From: Vanilla planifolia
Taxonomy: Eukaryota > Streptophyta > Magnoliopsida > Asparagales > Orchidaceae
Length of the DNA stretch: 64,000 nucleotides
Direction of reading: 5' to 3'
Assembly (NCBI GenBank): GCA_023846275.1
Contig: JAIUJO010000296.1
Coordinates: 441,204-505,203 of the forward strand
Shown here: in pieces, positions 36,431-47,496 of the stretch
Position numbering within the stretch: the stretch's first letter is position 1
How the letters are laid out: the number at the start of each line of letters is the position of its first letter
The notes under the pieces: generated by a model
The model's database searches: none
What the model was told of the DNA's origin: nothing
The model's input: the letters and a program-made list of their open reading frames with translations, nothing else
Made by a program: the position numbers and the translations under genes

Positions 36431-36544
36431 ACCAGGGTATGCCTCTTCCCAAGCCTTTTTTGTTGAGTCACTTCTAATACTTTGAATTTCATCCTCCTTA
36501 AAGGAACAAATTATAGAATTTGACAATTTTATATATTATCTAGG

Positions 36545-37643
36545 AACCCAAAGACTTTGATTTCTCAAAAGGTGCTAATAGAATCCAAAGAGTAACATCC
36601 ATCAATCCATAGCCGATATCATTTATGGTTGAGACTAGAACAATATATGATCATCTTTGAGCCCCCAACTTTCATTCATGATTAAAAAAAACATCCTTGG
36701 AAAATGCTTTCATAGTGGTTCATCTTTCATAAATCTAAGAATTTTACCCGACTATGAAATACAAATGCCCATGACTATCCCTCTTAATTATTACTCTGAT
36801 CCTAAAGGCCACCACAATAGAATCAAAATCTTGGGATGTTATCTGATGCTATTGTATCTAGAGTGTGGGCTTGCTTTGAGCACTATAATTTCTTCAAAGT
36901 AACAACACTGAGGCCACAACCCAACCAACTAAGGCCAAATAGCATTATTGATTAAAGGATAAAGGTGGATGTTGCACACTAAAAGCCAGACCAACTGACC
37001 CAAACCTAGGTCTAGCAATGAGCTTTCTAACCACAAGAACTTAAACGCATGCTATTGGAGCTAAAATTTCTATGGCTGTTGGCACTAGTTTTACCCTCTA
37101 ATGTATCTTTATTAAGGGATTTAGATTATACTCATTCTAATTACCAAACTTGTTGAGCTCAGTACTTTTATTTATTGTCACTACCTCCCTACATCACGAT
37201 AGGGTAATTTGTATGTCTATTGTCTTCCTTGGATGTTGTAGCCATCTCTTAGGCTCCCTCTTAAGAATTGAACCCTAATTGTCCATCACCCATCACCACC
37301 ACGGTAGGCCCCTATCCTATCATTGAAAGTTCATCGAGAAAAAATTCAAATGATGCACCACGAACATGAAGGCCATATGACTCGACAAGTTATATGAATC
37401 ATCAAGGAGCTAAGGAAAGGCCTGCATCGGCCTTTTACTTAATGAACGCATTCCTTCCAAAAGTTGGAGCTTGGTGCACCTATTAGCTCTAAAATTACTA
37501 TGGTTATCTAAGTAGCATGTACCATCAAGCAAACTATAACTTATTTAAAGAGCCATTCATAGTTTCAATCTAAAATTGTTCATACTTACACAAACATGGC
37601 TAATCTTTGAGACAAGCACATGACTATTGGTACGCTCAACTAG
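36545..37643 (-). pseudogene. 18S rRNA pseudogene, unit 2, 5' segment
   Basis: It begins exactly at AACCCAAAGACTTTGATTTC, the target sequence, directly after LINE E. It continues as reverse-complement 18S: GCCCCCAACTTTCATTCATG, CTTAATTATTACTCTGATCC, ACGCATGCTATTGGAGCT, TTAAGGGATTTAGATTATAC, CACCACCACGGTAGGCC. It ends near 37628-37645 with a worn GATCAACCAGGTA. The 3' half of this gene is not next to it: it would have to lie left of the LINE block. The copy carries changes different from those of unit 1. Confidence 0.95.
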
Positions 37644-38330
37644 GTAGCAATGCAGTGATAAAGCACTAGGCAACCCCATATCATAATTAACACGTTCTTC
37701 ATATCTGGCGAATTTCCACAAAGGAAGGGCAAATGCTGCCAAGTTTGAATACCATCCCCCAGGTTTCAAAACATTGCCTCTTGATAATAGCATTCTTCAA
37801 TGATAACAATCCCTAGAAGAGAATGAAAAGATGGAAACGAGTCATTTTTAAGACCGTCCCAAGACGAAAGCATGATTGATCATACATCCAACAACATTAG
37901 AAATGCCACAGTTGCAATATAGGAGTAGTGTGGTGTCAAAAAAATAAATGAGTAGAACTACCCATATAATAAACAAGGAACATATAGACTTCCTCTATAA
38001 GAAGGTTTGATTATGTGACAAAACTCTACTAAATAATGACTGACTACACTAAGAGGTAGCCAAGCCATAAGAAGCATTACTACAAAAAAATTCCTTTTGC
38101 AAAAATAGTCTCACATCAATCCAATTCCATTAACCTAAAGAGCCTCAAAGATGTACAAAAAGAAGCATAGAGGGTCTAAGCAGGGATGAAGGACATCACA
38201 CGACAAGCAATATTTGGCACAACATGAAAAGGAAACAACATGCTCAACCAACTTATGGCCAAGCACAAATTGCATCACTTATGACCCCATTTAAGTAACA
38301 ACTCATTCCTACATTGGCACTTGTATAGTG
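37644..38330 (-). other. rDNA external spacer (5' ETS side), unit 2
   Basis: Same spacer as 12124-12900 and 1-435, for example the stretch around ACTACCCATATAATAAAC. No gene seen. Confidence 0.75.
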
Positions 38331-41099
38331 CAGAAGCATGTGTACAGCCTCAGTAATGCTTGACTAGGGATGTAGCTCAATAGGCATAAACACAAGCATT
38401 TCTTACACAAACCATCTTCCACTTTTTTATAGGCTACACAATGTTCTACATTGCCACATTTGTAATGTATATTTTGACAATTTTGTCATGGAAGAAGGCA
38501 AGATTTCCACTAAGGAATCACCTTACCTAAGTAATAATAGCCCACTCTTTTAGGTTGCTGGAGAGCATGCATGAATACTCCTAGAATGCATTGAACTCCA
38601 ATAGCACTAGGTTAGGATTGCAGTCAAGCATTCTTAAACCATAATGCATATTGCACCAAACATCTTCCACTTTTTTATAAGTTGCACAGCATCTCACATG
38701 CCCACTTGCGACAATTCTATCAAGGAAGGAAAGATTACCAATAAGAAATCACCTTATCCATGTGACTTTAGCCCATAACACTAAAGTCCCAAAACATTAC
38801 ATTATGAGGTCTCTACATGCTTTGCACTGATGTTGTCACTCAGCACATGCAAAAAGTCTACAGTGCACACATGCAGTGCGTAGGCTTACATGCAGCACCA
38901 GTAATGCTTGGCTTAGGCACCAACCATTGCTTAAACCCTAGCATGTATGGCAACAACCATCTTTTACTTTTCTATAGGTCCCATAGTGTCCCACATTGTC
39001 AACTATAGAATTTATATTATGATAATTCTTTCAAGGAAGAAGGAAAGAACACCAATACAAAATCACCATATCCATGCGACAGTAGCCCGTAGTGCTTAAA
39101 GTCCCAAAAAAGTTACACTTTGGTATCCCCACAAGCTGCATGCATAGGTTAACACTGAGCACATGCAGATAAGTGATTGTTCACACATTTATTCCCTGGT
39201 GCAAGCGTAGCACCAGTAGCGCTCAACTAGGGCTACACTTGAACATGCTCAAACCTTAGAGTGTATTGCACCATTGATCTTCTACTTTGTTATGGGATAC
39301 AATCCATCACATATACCCACTTGTGGATTGTATATTATGACATCTCTATCGAGATAGAAGGCAAGCTTACTAATAGGGAATCACCTTATTCATGAGACAA
39401 TTGCCTGCAGTGCAATAATTTTAAAACAAAGTTACACTTTAGGGTCTCACATGCCACACGTGTGTGCACATGCCCTTATGCATGCATAGACAAAATCAAA
39501 ATCTGTGTAAGTAGTGCATTGGCATGCTCATAGCTTCAGTAACAATTTACTAGGGCTACAACCCTAAATGATTAAACCCTTGTTCATATTGCACCATCCA
39601 TCTTTTACTTTGTTATAGGCCACATGCCCACATACATATTGTATATTTTAATAGTTCTAACAAGGTAGAGGTGAAGACTACCAATAGATGGTCATATCAA
39701 TGCGACAACAGCCAGGAGTGCTAAAACTCGTACAAAAAGTTACACCTTGAGGTCCCCATATGTTGCATATACAGACTGTCACTAAGTGTGCATGGACAGG
39801 ACCATAGGCAATCTCGTAGTGCACTGGCATTTGTGTTGCACCATAGTACTCAGTTAAGGCTATAGGCTAAAATGCTTAACACCTTATGTATATTACACCA
39901 TCCATCTTGTGCTTTGTTATAGATCACACAATGTGCCACATGCCAACTTATGGATTGTACATTATGATAATTCTATATAGGAAGAAGGTAAGACTACTAA
40001 TAAGTAATCACCTTATTTATGTGATAGTTGCCCACAATACTAAAAAATCATAAAAATATTACACATTATTATCCTCATATGCTGCATATGTTGGTTACCA
40101 CTAAGTGCACGTAAAGAAGCCCCTATGCATGCATGTCGATAGGCACTCATGCATGTGCATAGTGCCTTAGCACATGCATATCTTCAATAGTGCTCGACTA
40201 GATCTATAAACCAAAATGCTTAAATCCTTGTGCTTACTGCATCATCCATCTTCTACTTTGTTGCAAGTTATACAACATCCCATATGCCTATTTGTGGATT
40301 GCATTTTATGATAATTCTATGAAGGGACAAGGTAAGGCTATCAAAAATTATTTACCTATCCATGTGCTAAAAGCCAACAATGCTAAAAATTCCTAATAAA
40401 AGTTACACTTTGGGGTCCCCAAGCATGCAAGTAGTGCACTGGAATTCACACAACACCAACAATTCTAAGCTTGGGCTATAACAAAAAATTCTTAAATCCT
40501 TATGCATATTGCACCATTCTTTTTTGACATTGTTATAGGCTGCACAACATCTCACATTCTCACTATGGATTGTATATTAAGGCAATTCTATTAAGGAAGA
40601 AGCCAAGACTTTGAATAATAATCATATTATCCATGCAGTAATATCCTGTAGCAATAAAACTCCAAAAAGAAGTTATACTTTGGGGTCCCCATATGTCACA
40701 TGCAGTGCACTGGCATTCATGCAGCACCAATAGTGCTTGGATAGGGCTATAGCACGAAATTCTTAAACACTTGTGCATATTGCACCATCCATTCCACATT
40801 ATTGAAGGTCACACAAAATCCCACATGCCCACTTTGTATATTATGACCATTCTACTAAGGAAGGTAAGACTACTAGCATGTGATCACTTTATCAATGTGG
40901 TTGTAGCCTAGAGTATTAAAAATCTCAAAAAACATTACACTTTATGGTCCCTATATGCCATGCATTAAGGTTGCTACTGAGTGTGCATGGAAATGCCCCC
41001 ACACGTGCACATCTATAAGCCCTCACACATGCTCAACTAGGGCTACAACTTAGAATGATTAAACCCTAATGCATATTACACCATCCATTTTCCACTTTT
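38331..41099 (-). repeat. rDNA spacer subrepeat array 3 (about 8 copies)
   Basis: TTACACTTTGGGGTCC-like blocks lie near 38800, 39115, 39432, 39742, 40060, 40410, 40675 and 40938. The first repeats resemble array 1 (ACATTGCCAC and GGAATCACC). Later ones shift to the form found in array 4 (CATGCCCAC and GTAATCACC). Confidence 0.87.
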
Positions 41100-41246
41100 T
41101 AATAGGCCACACAAAGTGTCACAATAAGTAAAGCTAGGTCAAGCAAGTGAGTAAGAGAGCAAGAGACCAATCAACCAAGCTAGCAAGTGAGCAAGCAAGC
41201 AAGCTTGTAGTCATTAATAACCTTCATGGATTGCTATATTTTATAG
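41100..41246 (-). repeat. 26S-proximal spacer with AAGC/GAGCAAG-rich microsatellite
   Basis: 41130-41215 is rich in AAGCAAG, GAGCAAG and CAAGTGAG. The same feature, shorter, lies at about 4582-4602 and 52970-53020, always next to the 26S 3' end. No gene. Confidence 0.75.
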
Positions 41247-43490
41247 GGGACAAATTGGGTGCAACATAGGGTTGGAACTCAGTGAAAAATAGTAACAAGG
41301 CCACTCTACCACTTAGAATGCCCCGTTGCAAATTTAAGTCCTCTACAAAGGATTTTAAACATCGTTTGTTCATAACTATCATTTCTTATAGTGCTCATGT
41401 CATCGAAGATAATACAACTTTAATCTAATCCGTGGTCATGTGCATTTTTGGTACCCGGCCCCTACTGTTGACCAACAGGCGAGTGACAAGCCCAGGCATC
41501 GCATCTTAGCATGGATCCTGACTTAGACGTGTTCTGTCATAATCCTTCACATGATATCTTCATGCCACATGCTTTTCAACAAAGTGTAATGACTAATTGA
41601 GTGAATCAATAGTTCCATCATACTAGGTTGAATTATTATCATGACACATTCATTAGAAAGGTAAAAAAGACCTATCTCATGACAGTCTAAACCCAGCTCA
41701 CATTCCATAATGGTGGGTGAACAATCCAATAATTGGTGAATTCTACTTCATAATGATAGAAAGAGCCAACATTTAAGGATCAAAAGTCAATGTGGTTATG
41801 AATGCTTGGCCACCACATCCCAGTTATCCCTGTGATAATGTTCTAACACCCTTAGCTTCAAGTTCAGAAAGCCTAAAGCATCGATAGGCCATACTTTCAT
41901 GATTCATATTTGCATTAGAAATCAGAATCAAACTAGCTTTTAACTTTTTGTTCGATGCGAGGTTTGTTTTGTGTTGAGCACATTTTAAAACACTTGTATT
42001 ATCTTTTAATAGATTGTCACCCAAGTTGAACTCTCTACCTAATAATGCCTTTTGCTTTGATTGACTCATCGAGGTGAGACTTCAAGCAAAAAGGAGGGGG
42101 TGGTCCCTATCTTTGCCTCATAGAATAAGTAAAATAATATTAAAAATAGTGGTATTTCAATTTTGTCAACATGCTGACTCCCACTTATGCTACACCTTTC
42201 AAGTCATTTCACAAAGTCGAACTAGAGTCAAGCTCAATAGGGTCTTCTTTCCACACTAATTTTACCAAAGTAGTTCCCTTGGTTGTGGTTTCATTGGAAA
42301 GTAGATAGGGATAGTGGGAATCTCTTTAATCCATTTATGTGTGTCCCAAATTAGATGATGAGGCATTTGGGTACCAAAAGAGAGTCTTAGTCAGTCCAAT
42401 TATTGACCATGCTTTGTTGAGTTTCTTCACTTTGACATTTAGAGCATTGGGTAGAAATCACGTATCACAAGAATTCTTGAGGGCCACAATAATGCTTTAT
42501 TTTAATTAAACAATCAGATTCCCCAAGTCTATACCACTTCTGAATTAATTTTTTGATGCCTAAGGAACCCCCATAAGGGCTACTCCCAATTCATCTCCCA
42601 GCTAGCAAATGTCGGCCTGCTCTCACTACATAGGTAGCTATAGTAGTTTGTCGATAATTGATGGGTTCGAGATTAGGACCCCCATGACCAACTGTCAGAG
42701 CCAACCCTTTTCTTAAAGTTACGAATCCATTTTTTGATTTCACTTGCCTACATTGCATTATTGACTTGAGGCTATTCACCTTGGAGACCTAATGTGGTCA
42801 TGAGTATGGCAAGGCATGGAAGGAACTCAATGACCTAGATTTTCAAGGGTCACCAGGGGAGCATCAGACACTGGTCGACATGCGGTGCTTCTCCAACTGC
42901 TTGTCCTGATCTCTGTTGAGCCATTTGTGGGGCTGACCTCCTATTAAGCTGAAAAGATAACTCTTCTCAAAGAGCTCACCGACATACCTAGTCCACTTGA
43001 TTTTGCCATTGACAGCCACATCTCGACTCAAAAAATTTAACTCAACTCCCTTTCAAAGCTCATGCCAAATGGCACTCTCTGATAGGCTTCCCCTATTTCT
43101 TAGAATTGGCTAACCCATGTGCAAGTCTCTTTCACATGGAACCTTTCCCCACTTTGGCCTTCAAAGTTTTCATTTGAATATTTTCTACTACCAAGAAAAT
43201 TTAAGCCAATAGATACTCCTATGGGCTCTTACCCTGTGCTTTGTAGTGACCATTACACCCTTCTACTCATTAGAGCCTTGCACTACACCAATGTCTAGTG
43301 TAGATCCCATGCTTAAGTGTCATCCATTTTTGGAGCTATTTGATTTGAATAATGAGTTGTTACACACACACCTTAGACGATTTCAACTTCCATGACCACC
43401 ATCTTGTTCTTTTAATCAACCAACACCTTTCTAGGCTCTAGGTTAGCATGTAGTTGGACATCGTAGCACAGCTTTTGGTTCATCACACAA
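41247..43490 (-). pseudogene. 26S rRNA pseudogene, unit 2 (5' third deleted)
   Basis: It parallels 4645-6830 of unit 1: AATGCCCCGTTGCAAATTTA, CCCAGCTCACATTCCATAAT, GGTGAATTCTACTTCATAAT, CCCAGTTATCCCTGTGATAA. It stops near 43478-43490, at the position matching about 6830 in unit 1, and runs straight into 18S. About 1.14 kb of 26S, both ITS, the 5.8S and about 160 bp of 18S 3' end are missing. Some conserved blocks are better kept here than in unit 1. Confidence 0.92.
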
Positions 43491-44033
43491 TGGGCAGTAA
43501 TGGGCAGCATGCACAATGGGCTAGGACGTAGTCAATGCGAGTTCATCACTTATTCTTACTAAGAATTCCTCATTGAAGACAAACAATTGTAATTATCTAT
43601 CCCCATTATGATGAAATATTCATAAAATAACCCAAGCTTTTGACCAAGGTAATGAACTCATTGAATACATTAGTTCAGCGTACATGTGTCTTAGAACATC
43701 AAAAAGCATCACACACCAAATTACTGACACAAACTTCTATGGCCTAAATGGCCATAGTCACTCTAAGAAACTAGCCATAGGTCTTGCACCCTGCATAGCT
43801 AGTTAGCAAGCTGAGATCTCTTTCATCAACAAAATTAACAAGACAAATTACTCCACCAACTAAGAATGGCCATGCACCACCATGCATAGAATCATGAAAA
43901 AGCTCTCAATCTATCAATGCTTGCTACTTCTTGACTTAGTAAGCTTCTCCATGTTGAGTCAAATTAAGTCACAATCTCCATTCGTGGTTGTGCCCTTCCA
44001 TTAATTCCTTTAACTTCCATCAATTCCTTTAAC
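43491..44033 (-). pseudogene. 18S rRNA pseudogene, unit 2b, 3' segment
   Basis: Reverse-complement 18S from GGACGTAGTCAATGCGAG (near 43530), through AATTCCTCATTGAAGACAAA, ATGGCCTAAATGGCCATAGT, CCACCATGCATAGAATCATG and GTTGAGTCAAATTAAG, to TTCCATTAATTCCTTTAAC (43996-44014). A 19-bp near-identical direct repeat of that last block (44015-44033) follows, then LINE F. The gene stops about 28 bp short of the usual LINE target. Confidence 0.92.
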
Positions 44034-44781
44034 TCAAATATGGGATCAAACCATTACACTCTACTCATTGAGATGAGAGTACAATGAGATAAAGCTACTA
44101 CATGAAGGAATCAATTTGAGATTATTTAGCTTACCTTTCTCCAGACTATGGGCATTATGCAAAAAGTGCAGAATTGATCGACTAGAAGCAAATTTATGGA
44201 GGGTCTATCCAAAAACTTTTGTAGATCTTGACTAGCTTTAAGGAGATGGAGCAAAACTGAGATCCACAACCTCATTTTTAGAAATGACCAACTAGAAAAG
44301 GATATTTAAGAGCCACAACTTAAGGAGTCAAAGGGGGTGGTGGCACTTGAGAAGAGATGGTGGTGACAATAGGCTAAAGTTTAGTGGGTTTCATTGGGTC
44401 ATTATAACACTAAAGTCTTTCAGACTATTACAACATCTAGGTAGATGGATAAGCATATTTCTCAATTGATGGATGATAGGGGTAATTAGGTTAACTCAAT
44501 AAATGAAATTAAAAGGTTGTTACATTTAGAAGAAGTGCAGCAATAAGGGTGCTTACTACCCTTCACATCATTTCCTATCACATAGATGCATAGACAAGGG
44601 ATAGAGGGAGATGCTTATCATCAATGTTATTGAGGAGGTGTTTAGTAGAGGTATCAAATCACTTATGAGGAATGAGGCTCTGGGTATGGATGGTATCTTT
44701 ATAGAATTTGTGCATGGGTATTGGACCATTACGCATGGTGATTGTGTTAAAGCTATGATGTAATGTTTTCATCATAGGAAA

Positions 44782-46090
44782 ATGTTGAAAAGCTGGAAGC
44801 ATACTCTTATTTTGCTAATCCCAAGAGTGAAGGGTGCTAATAGACCTGAGAAGTTTAGGCTTACAATCTTGTGTAATGTCATCTATAAATTTTTTGCTAG
44901 GATTTTGGTGAAAAGACTAAAGAAAGTACTACAAGGGCTTATTGCTAAGGAGGAAGGTACATTTGTGCCAAACAAAAACATCTTTAACAACTTTATTGCC
45001 CAAGAAATGGTAGCTCATATGCATTCTTCTACATCAAGGGGGGGTCATATGGCAAACAATATGGATATGGAGCAATCTTATGATAAGGTAAGATGGTAGT
45101 TTGTCATTATTATGAGGAAGATCCTGGGTATTCCTTCGTTATGATGTGAGTGGGTGATGGCCTACATCTCATCCCCAAGGTTTGGTGTTTTATTAAATAA
45201 GGTAAGACTTCCATTGATCGAGGCCATTAGAGGTTTGAGACAGAGATGCTCTTTGCCACCATATTTATTTATAATTTCTTCTAATGATCTATCTTGGTTG
45301 ATCATGGAGTAAGAGAGAAAAAAGTATTGGGGTTCCATTGTGGGGTGGCTTCATAGGTAATCTCACATTTTTTAGATGCTGATGATGTGATTTTGTATGC
45401 ACATACTACTTATGCTACTATTAGGACTATGAAGTAGATCATTGAAGACTATGGCAAGAAGTCGAGACAAAAGGCTAATTTGGGAAAATGTAGAGTTTTG
45501 TTGAGCATGGCTATGTTGAGAAAATGAAGGAATATGGTTGCTAAACAAGTCCATATCACTCAAGAAAAAGAACTCAACTATTTGGGGGTTCTTATTTTGA
45601 CAAATTTGTTAAAGAGAGGAGAACTCAAATTTATTATCCAAAAGGTGGAAGAGTAGGTTGAGAGATAGAGAATTAAACCCCTTTCACTAGCAGGTTGGAT
45701 TTTTATAATCAATTTGGTATTGACAGCCATCCCTAATTTTTATTTGAGCCATTATATTGTGCCAAAGGGGTTGATAAATGAGTTGGATAAACTATTCAAA
45801 AGAAAGTTATAGTGTGGTACAAGTAATGGCCATGCAATGAATTATATGGATTGGAGAACTATCACCTTGTTGAAGGGGAAGGGCAGTTTAGGTATCCATG
45901 ATCTTACTATTTGGCAATGTGCCATGAGTATGAAGCAATGTAGAAGAATCTTGGTAAGAGAGAACAGTATGTGGGTAAATGTGATGAGATCTAAATATTT
46001 ACTAGATAAGAAGTAGGTGGGTATACCAAGGGGACCTTCACAAGGTTGTAGGCTCATTATTGGTGTAATGCCTTGGGTTGTCTCTAACTT
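44782..46090 (+). pseudogene. LINE F reverse transcriptase
   Basis: Open frame 44782-45099 reads MLKSWKHTLILLIPRVKGAN, then PEKFRLTILCNVIYKFFARI, then FNNFIAQEMVAHMHSS, then MDMEQSYDKVRW. The block with the first catalytic Asp (DMEQSYDKV) is preserved here. After a stop come RFGVLLNKVRLPLIEAIRGL and the active-site block FLDADDVILYAHTT (about 45372-45413): both Asp are present, but Tyr is replaced (DADD). The C-terminal part follows (NLVLTAIPNFYLSHYIVPKG). Stops inside make it non-functional. Confidence 0.88.
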
Positions 46091-46439
46091 TGTGTAGAGA
46101 ATCGCCAATGGTATTGATGTGCACATTACTGAAGAAAATTGTCTTGGAGTTTTTCTAATAAGGTGGTGGTTGACTTATATAAACATGCATATGGAGTGGC
46201 CAAACAAAGTGCAAGAATTTATTTCTAGGTTTGAGGAATGGGACATATGCAAAGTTAAAGCATTAGCAGATGATATGCTACATGATAGAGTGTTGCACCT
46301 CCCATGAGAATTTGAGGGTAGCAACGACATGCTTCTTTAGGTCCAAATTAAGGGCTTAGAAGGAAACAATTCCAACTTCTTTGGTAAAATAATTACTATT
46401 GCATTTCTAAATGAAGTTCATTCCTTAAGGGTTTTTAGC

Positions 46440-47340
46440 TGTAGCTATAAATGGATTTGGAAACTCGAAGTAATGCCAATAGTAAAGTTATTCATTTGGA
46501 GATCAATAAGAATTGCATTCCAACTACTGCATGGTTGATCAAGAGAAGAATTACAACAAACAAGGGCCAGACTTAGGGTTGCAAGGAGGTGGAAACGTTG
46601 TAGCATGTTGTGTGGGATTGTTGGAAAGAAAAGGAGATTTAGGACGTGCCAAGCATGAAGGAGGTGATTGCAACAATAAAACCTAATTTCTATGGAAATG
46701 TTATGATTTTCCAGGAGATCTATAGTAGCATGGAGACCAAATTATGAACCATTATGGGGAGATGCATCAATTGGCTCTTTTTACATCTACTTTTTACTGT
46801 CTTTGGATGAATAGAAACATGAAAAGGCACAATGAGCATGTTAATAATAGTGTTTCTTTTTTAGGAAATCCAATTAGATATAGTAGCTCCTTTGAAATGT
46901 TTCAATCAGGTACCATCCATGTCCTACGAGAGTCCTTCCAATCCTCACAGGTTGAACGTAGCTTCATTCTGGGCCCCCCCTCCAACAGGATGAGCAAAAT
47001 TAAATGTGATACAGCTATGCATGGTGAGTTGCTACTGTGGGGATTGTGGTAATAAATCATTTTGGAAAGCCACTCCTTATTGTTGGCAAATTTTTCTACT
47101 CTAAGGTAAGCCTTCGTATGGAGATTTGTGCTATCTTGAAGGCCAAGTGTTTCCTCAAGAACATGTTCAAAATTTTCATTCTGTAAAGATCTAGTCTAAC
47201 TCTACATAACAAATTTTTAGGTTGATCGTCTACTACACGATCCAACATGTAGTGGTACACATTCGAAGGTGCTTTAGTATATTAAAGAGATGGATGCTTT
47301 CAAGATGACACACATATATAGACATGGCAATGGCCTTACG
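46440..47340 (+). pseudogene. LINE F zf-RVT and RNase H
   Basis: zf-RVT at 46440-46630 reads YKWIWKLEVMPIVKLFIWRS, then TTAWLIKRRITTNK, then ETL-HVVWDCWKEK. The next frame, 46744-47052, reads FYCLWMNRNMKRHNEHVNNS and ends PPSNRMSKIKCDTAMHG, the start of the RNase H (Asp in KCD). The rest (FGKPLLIVGKFFYSKVSLRM) is shifted. The domain order is that of the other copies. Confidence 0.82.
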
Positions 47341-47481
47341 TATTGGGCAACACATCATGCTCTTTTTTTATTTTTGCTTATATTGGGGTATGCCTCTTTT
47401 GACTTTATTATATTTTGACTTCTTGTTTAATCCTCCATGAAGGAATTCTTGTAGGCTTTGGCCATATTTTATATTATTAAG

Positions 47482-47496
47482 GACCCAAAGACTTTT
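47482..47496 (+). repeat. 18S target sequence between LINE F and LINE G
   Basis: GACCCAAAGACTTTT is the 18S target (one change at its last base). It sits between the F 3' end and the G 5' end. Confidence 0.82.

Larger units (their letters stand above)
28320..36544 (+). mobile_element. LINE E: near-complete, divergent L1-type element (about 8.2 kb)
   Basis: It starts directly after the target sequence with a 5' end that also appears in LINE G (AGTGGAGGGAGATTT). Order: 5' region (28320-about 29400), ORF1 (about 29400-31180), spacer with a 707-bp tandem duplication (31322-about 32735), endonuclease (32760-33440), RT (33860-34780), C-terminal RT part, zf-RVT (35490-35690), RNase H (36020-36420), and a 3' end TTTTATATATTATCTAGG at 36544. 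It differs visibly from A-D and F-J in protein and spacer sequence, so it is a separate subfamily. The 18S gene resumes at the next base (36545). No poly(A). All reading frames are broken. Confidence 0.9.
44034..47481 (+). mobile_element. LINE F: 5'-truncated L1-type element (about 3.4 kb)
   Basis: It begins at the end of the endonuclease/connector (44034-44770), followed by RT, zf-RVT, RNase H and the family 3' end (TTTTATATTATTAAGG) at 47481. GACCCAAAGACTTTT, the 18S target, follows, then LINE G. The 5' side is joined to 18S just upstream of that same target, so this is a 5'-truncated insertion in 18S with a small loss of target DNA. It represents a subfamily distinct from D, also seen in part at 59480-60688. 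Confidence 0.88.
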
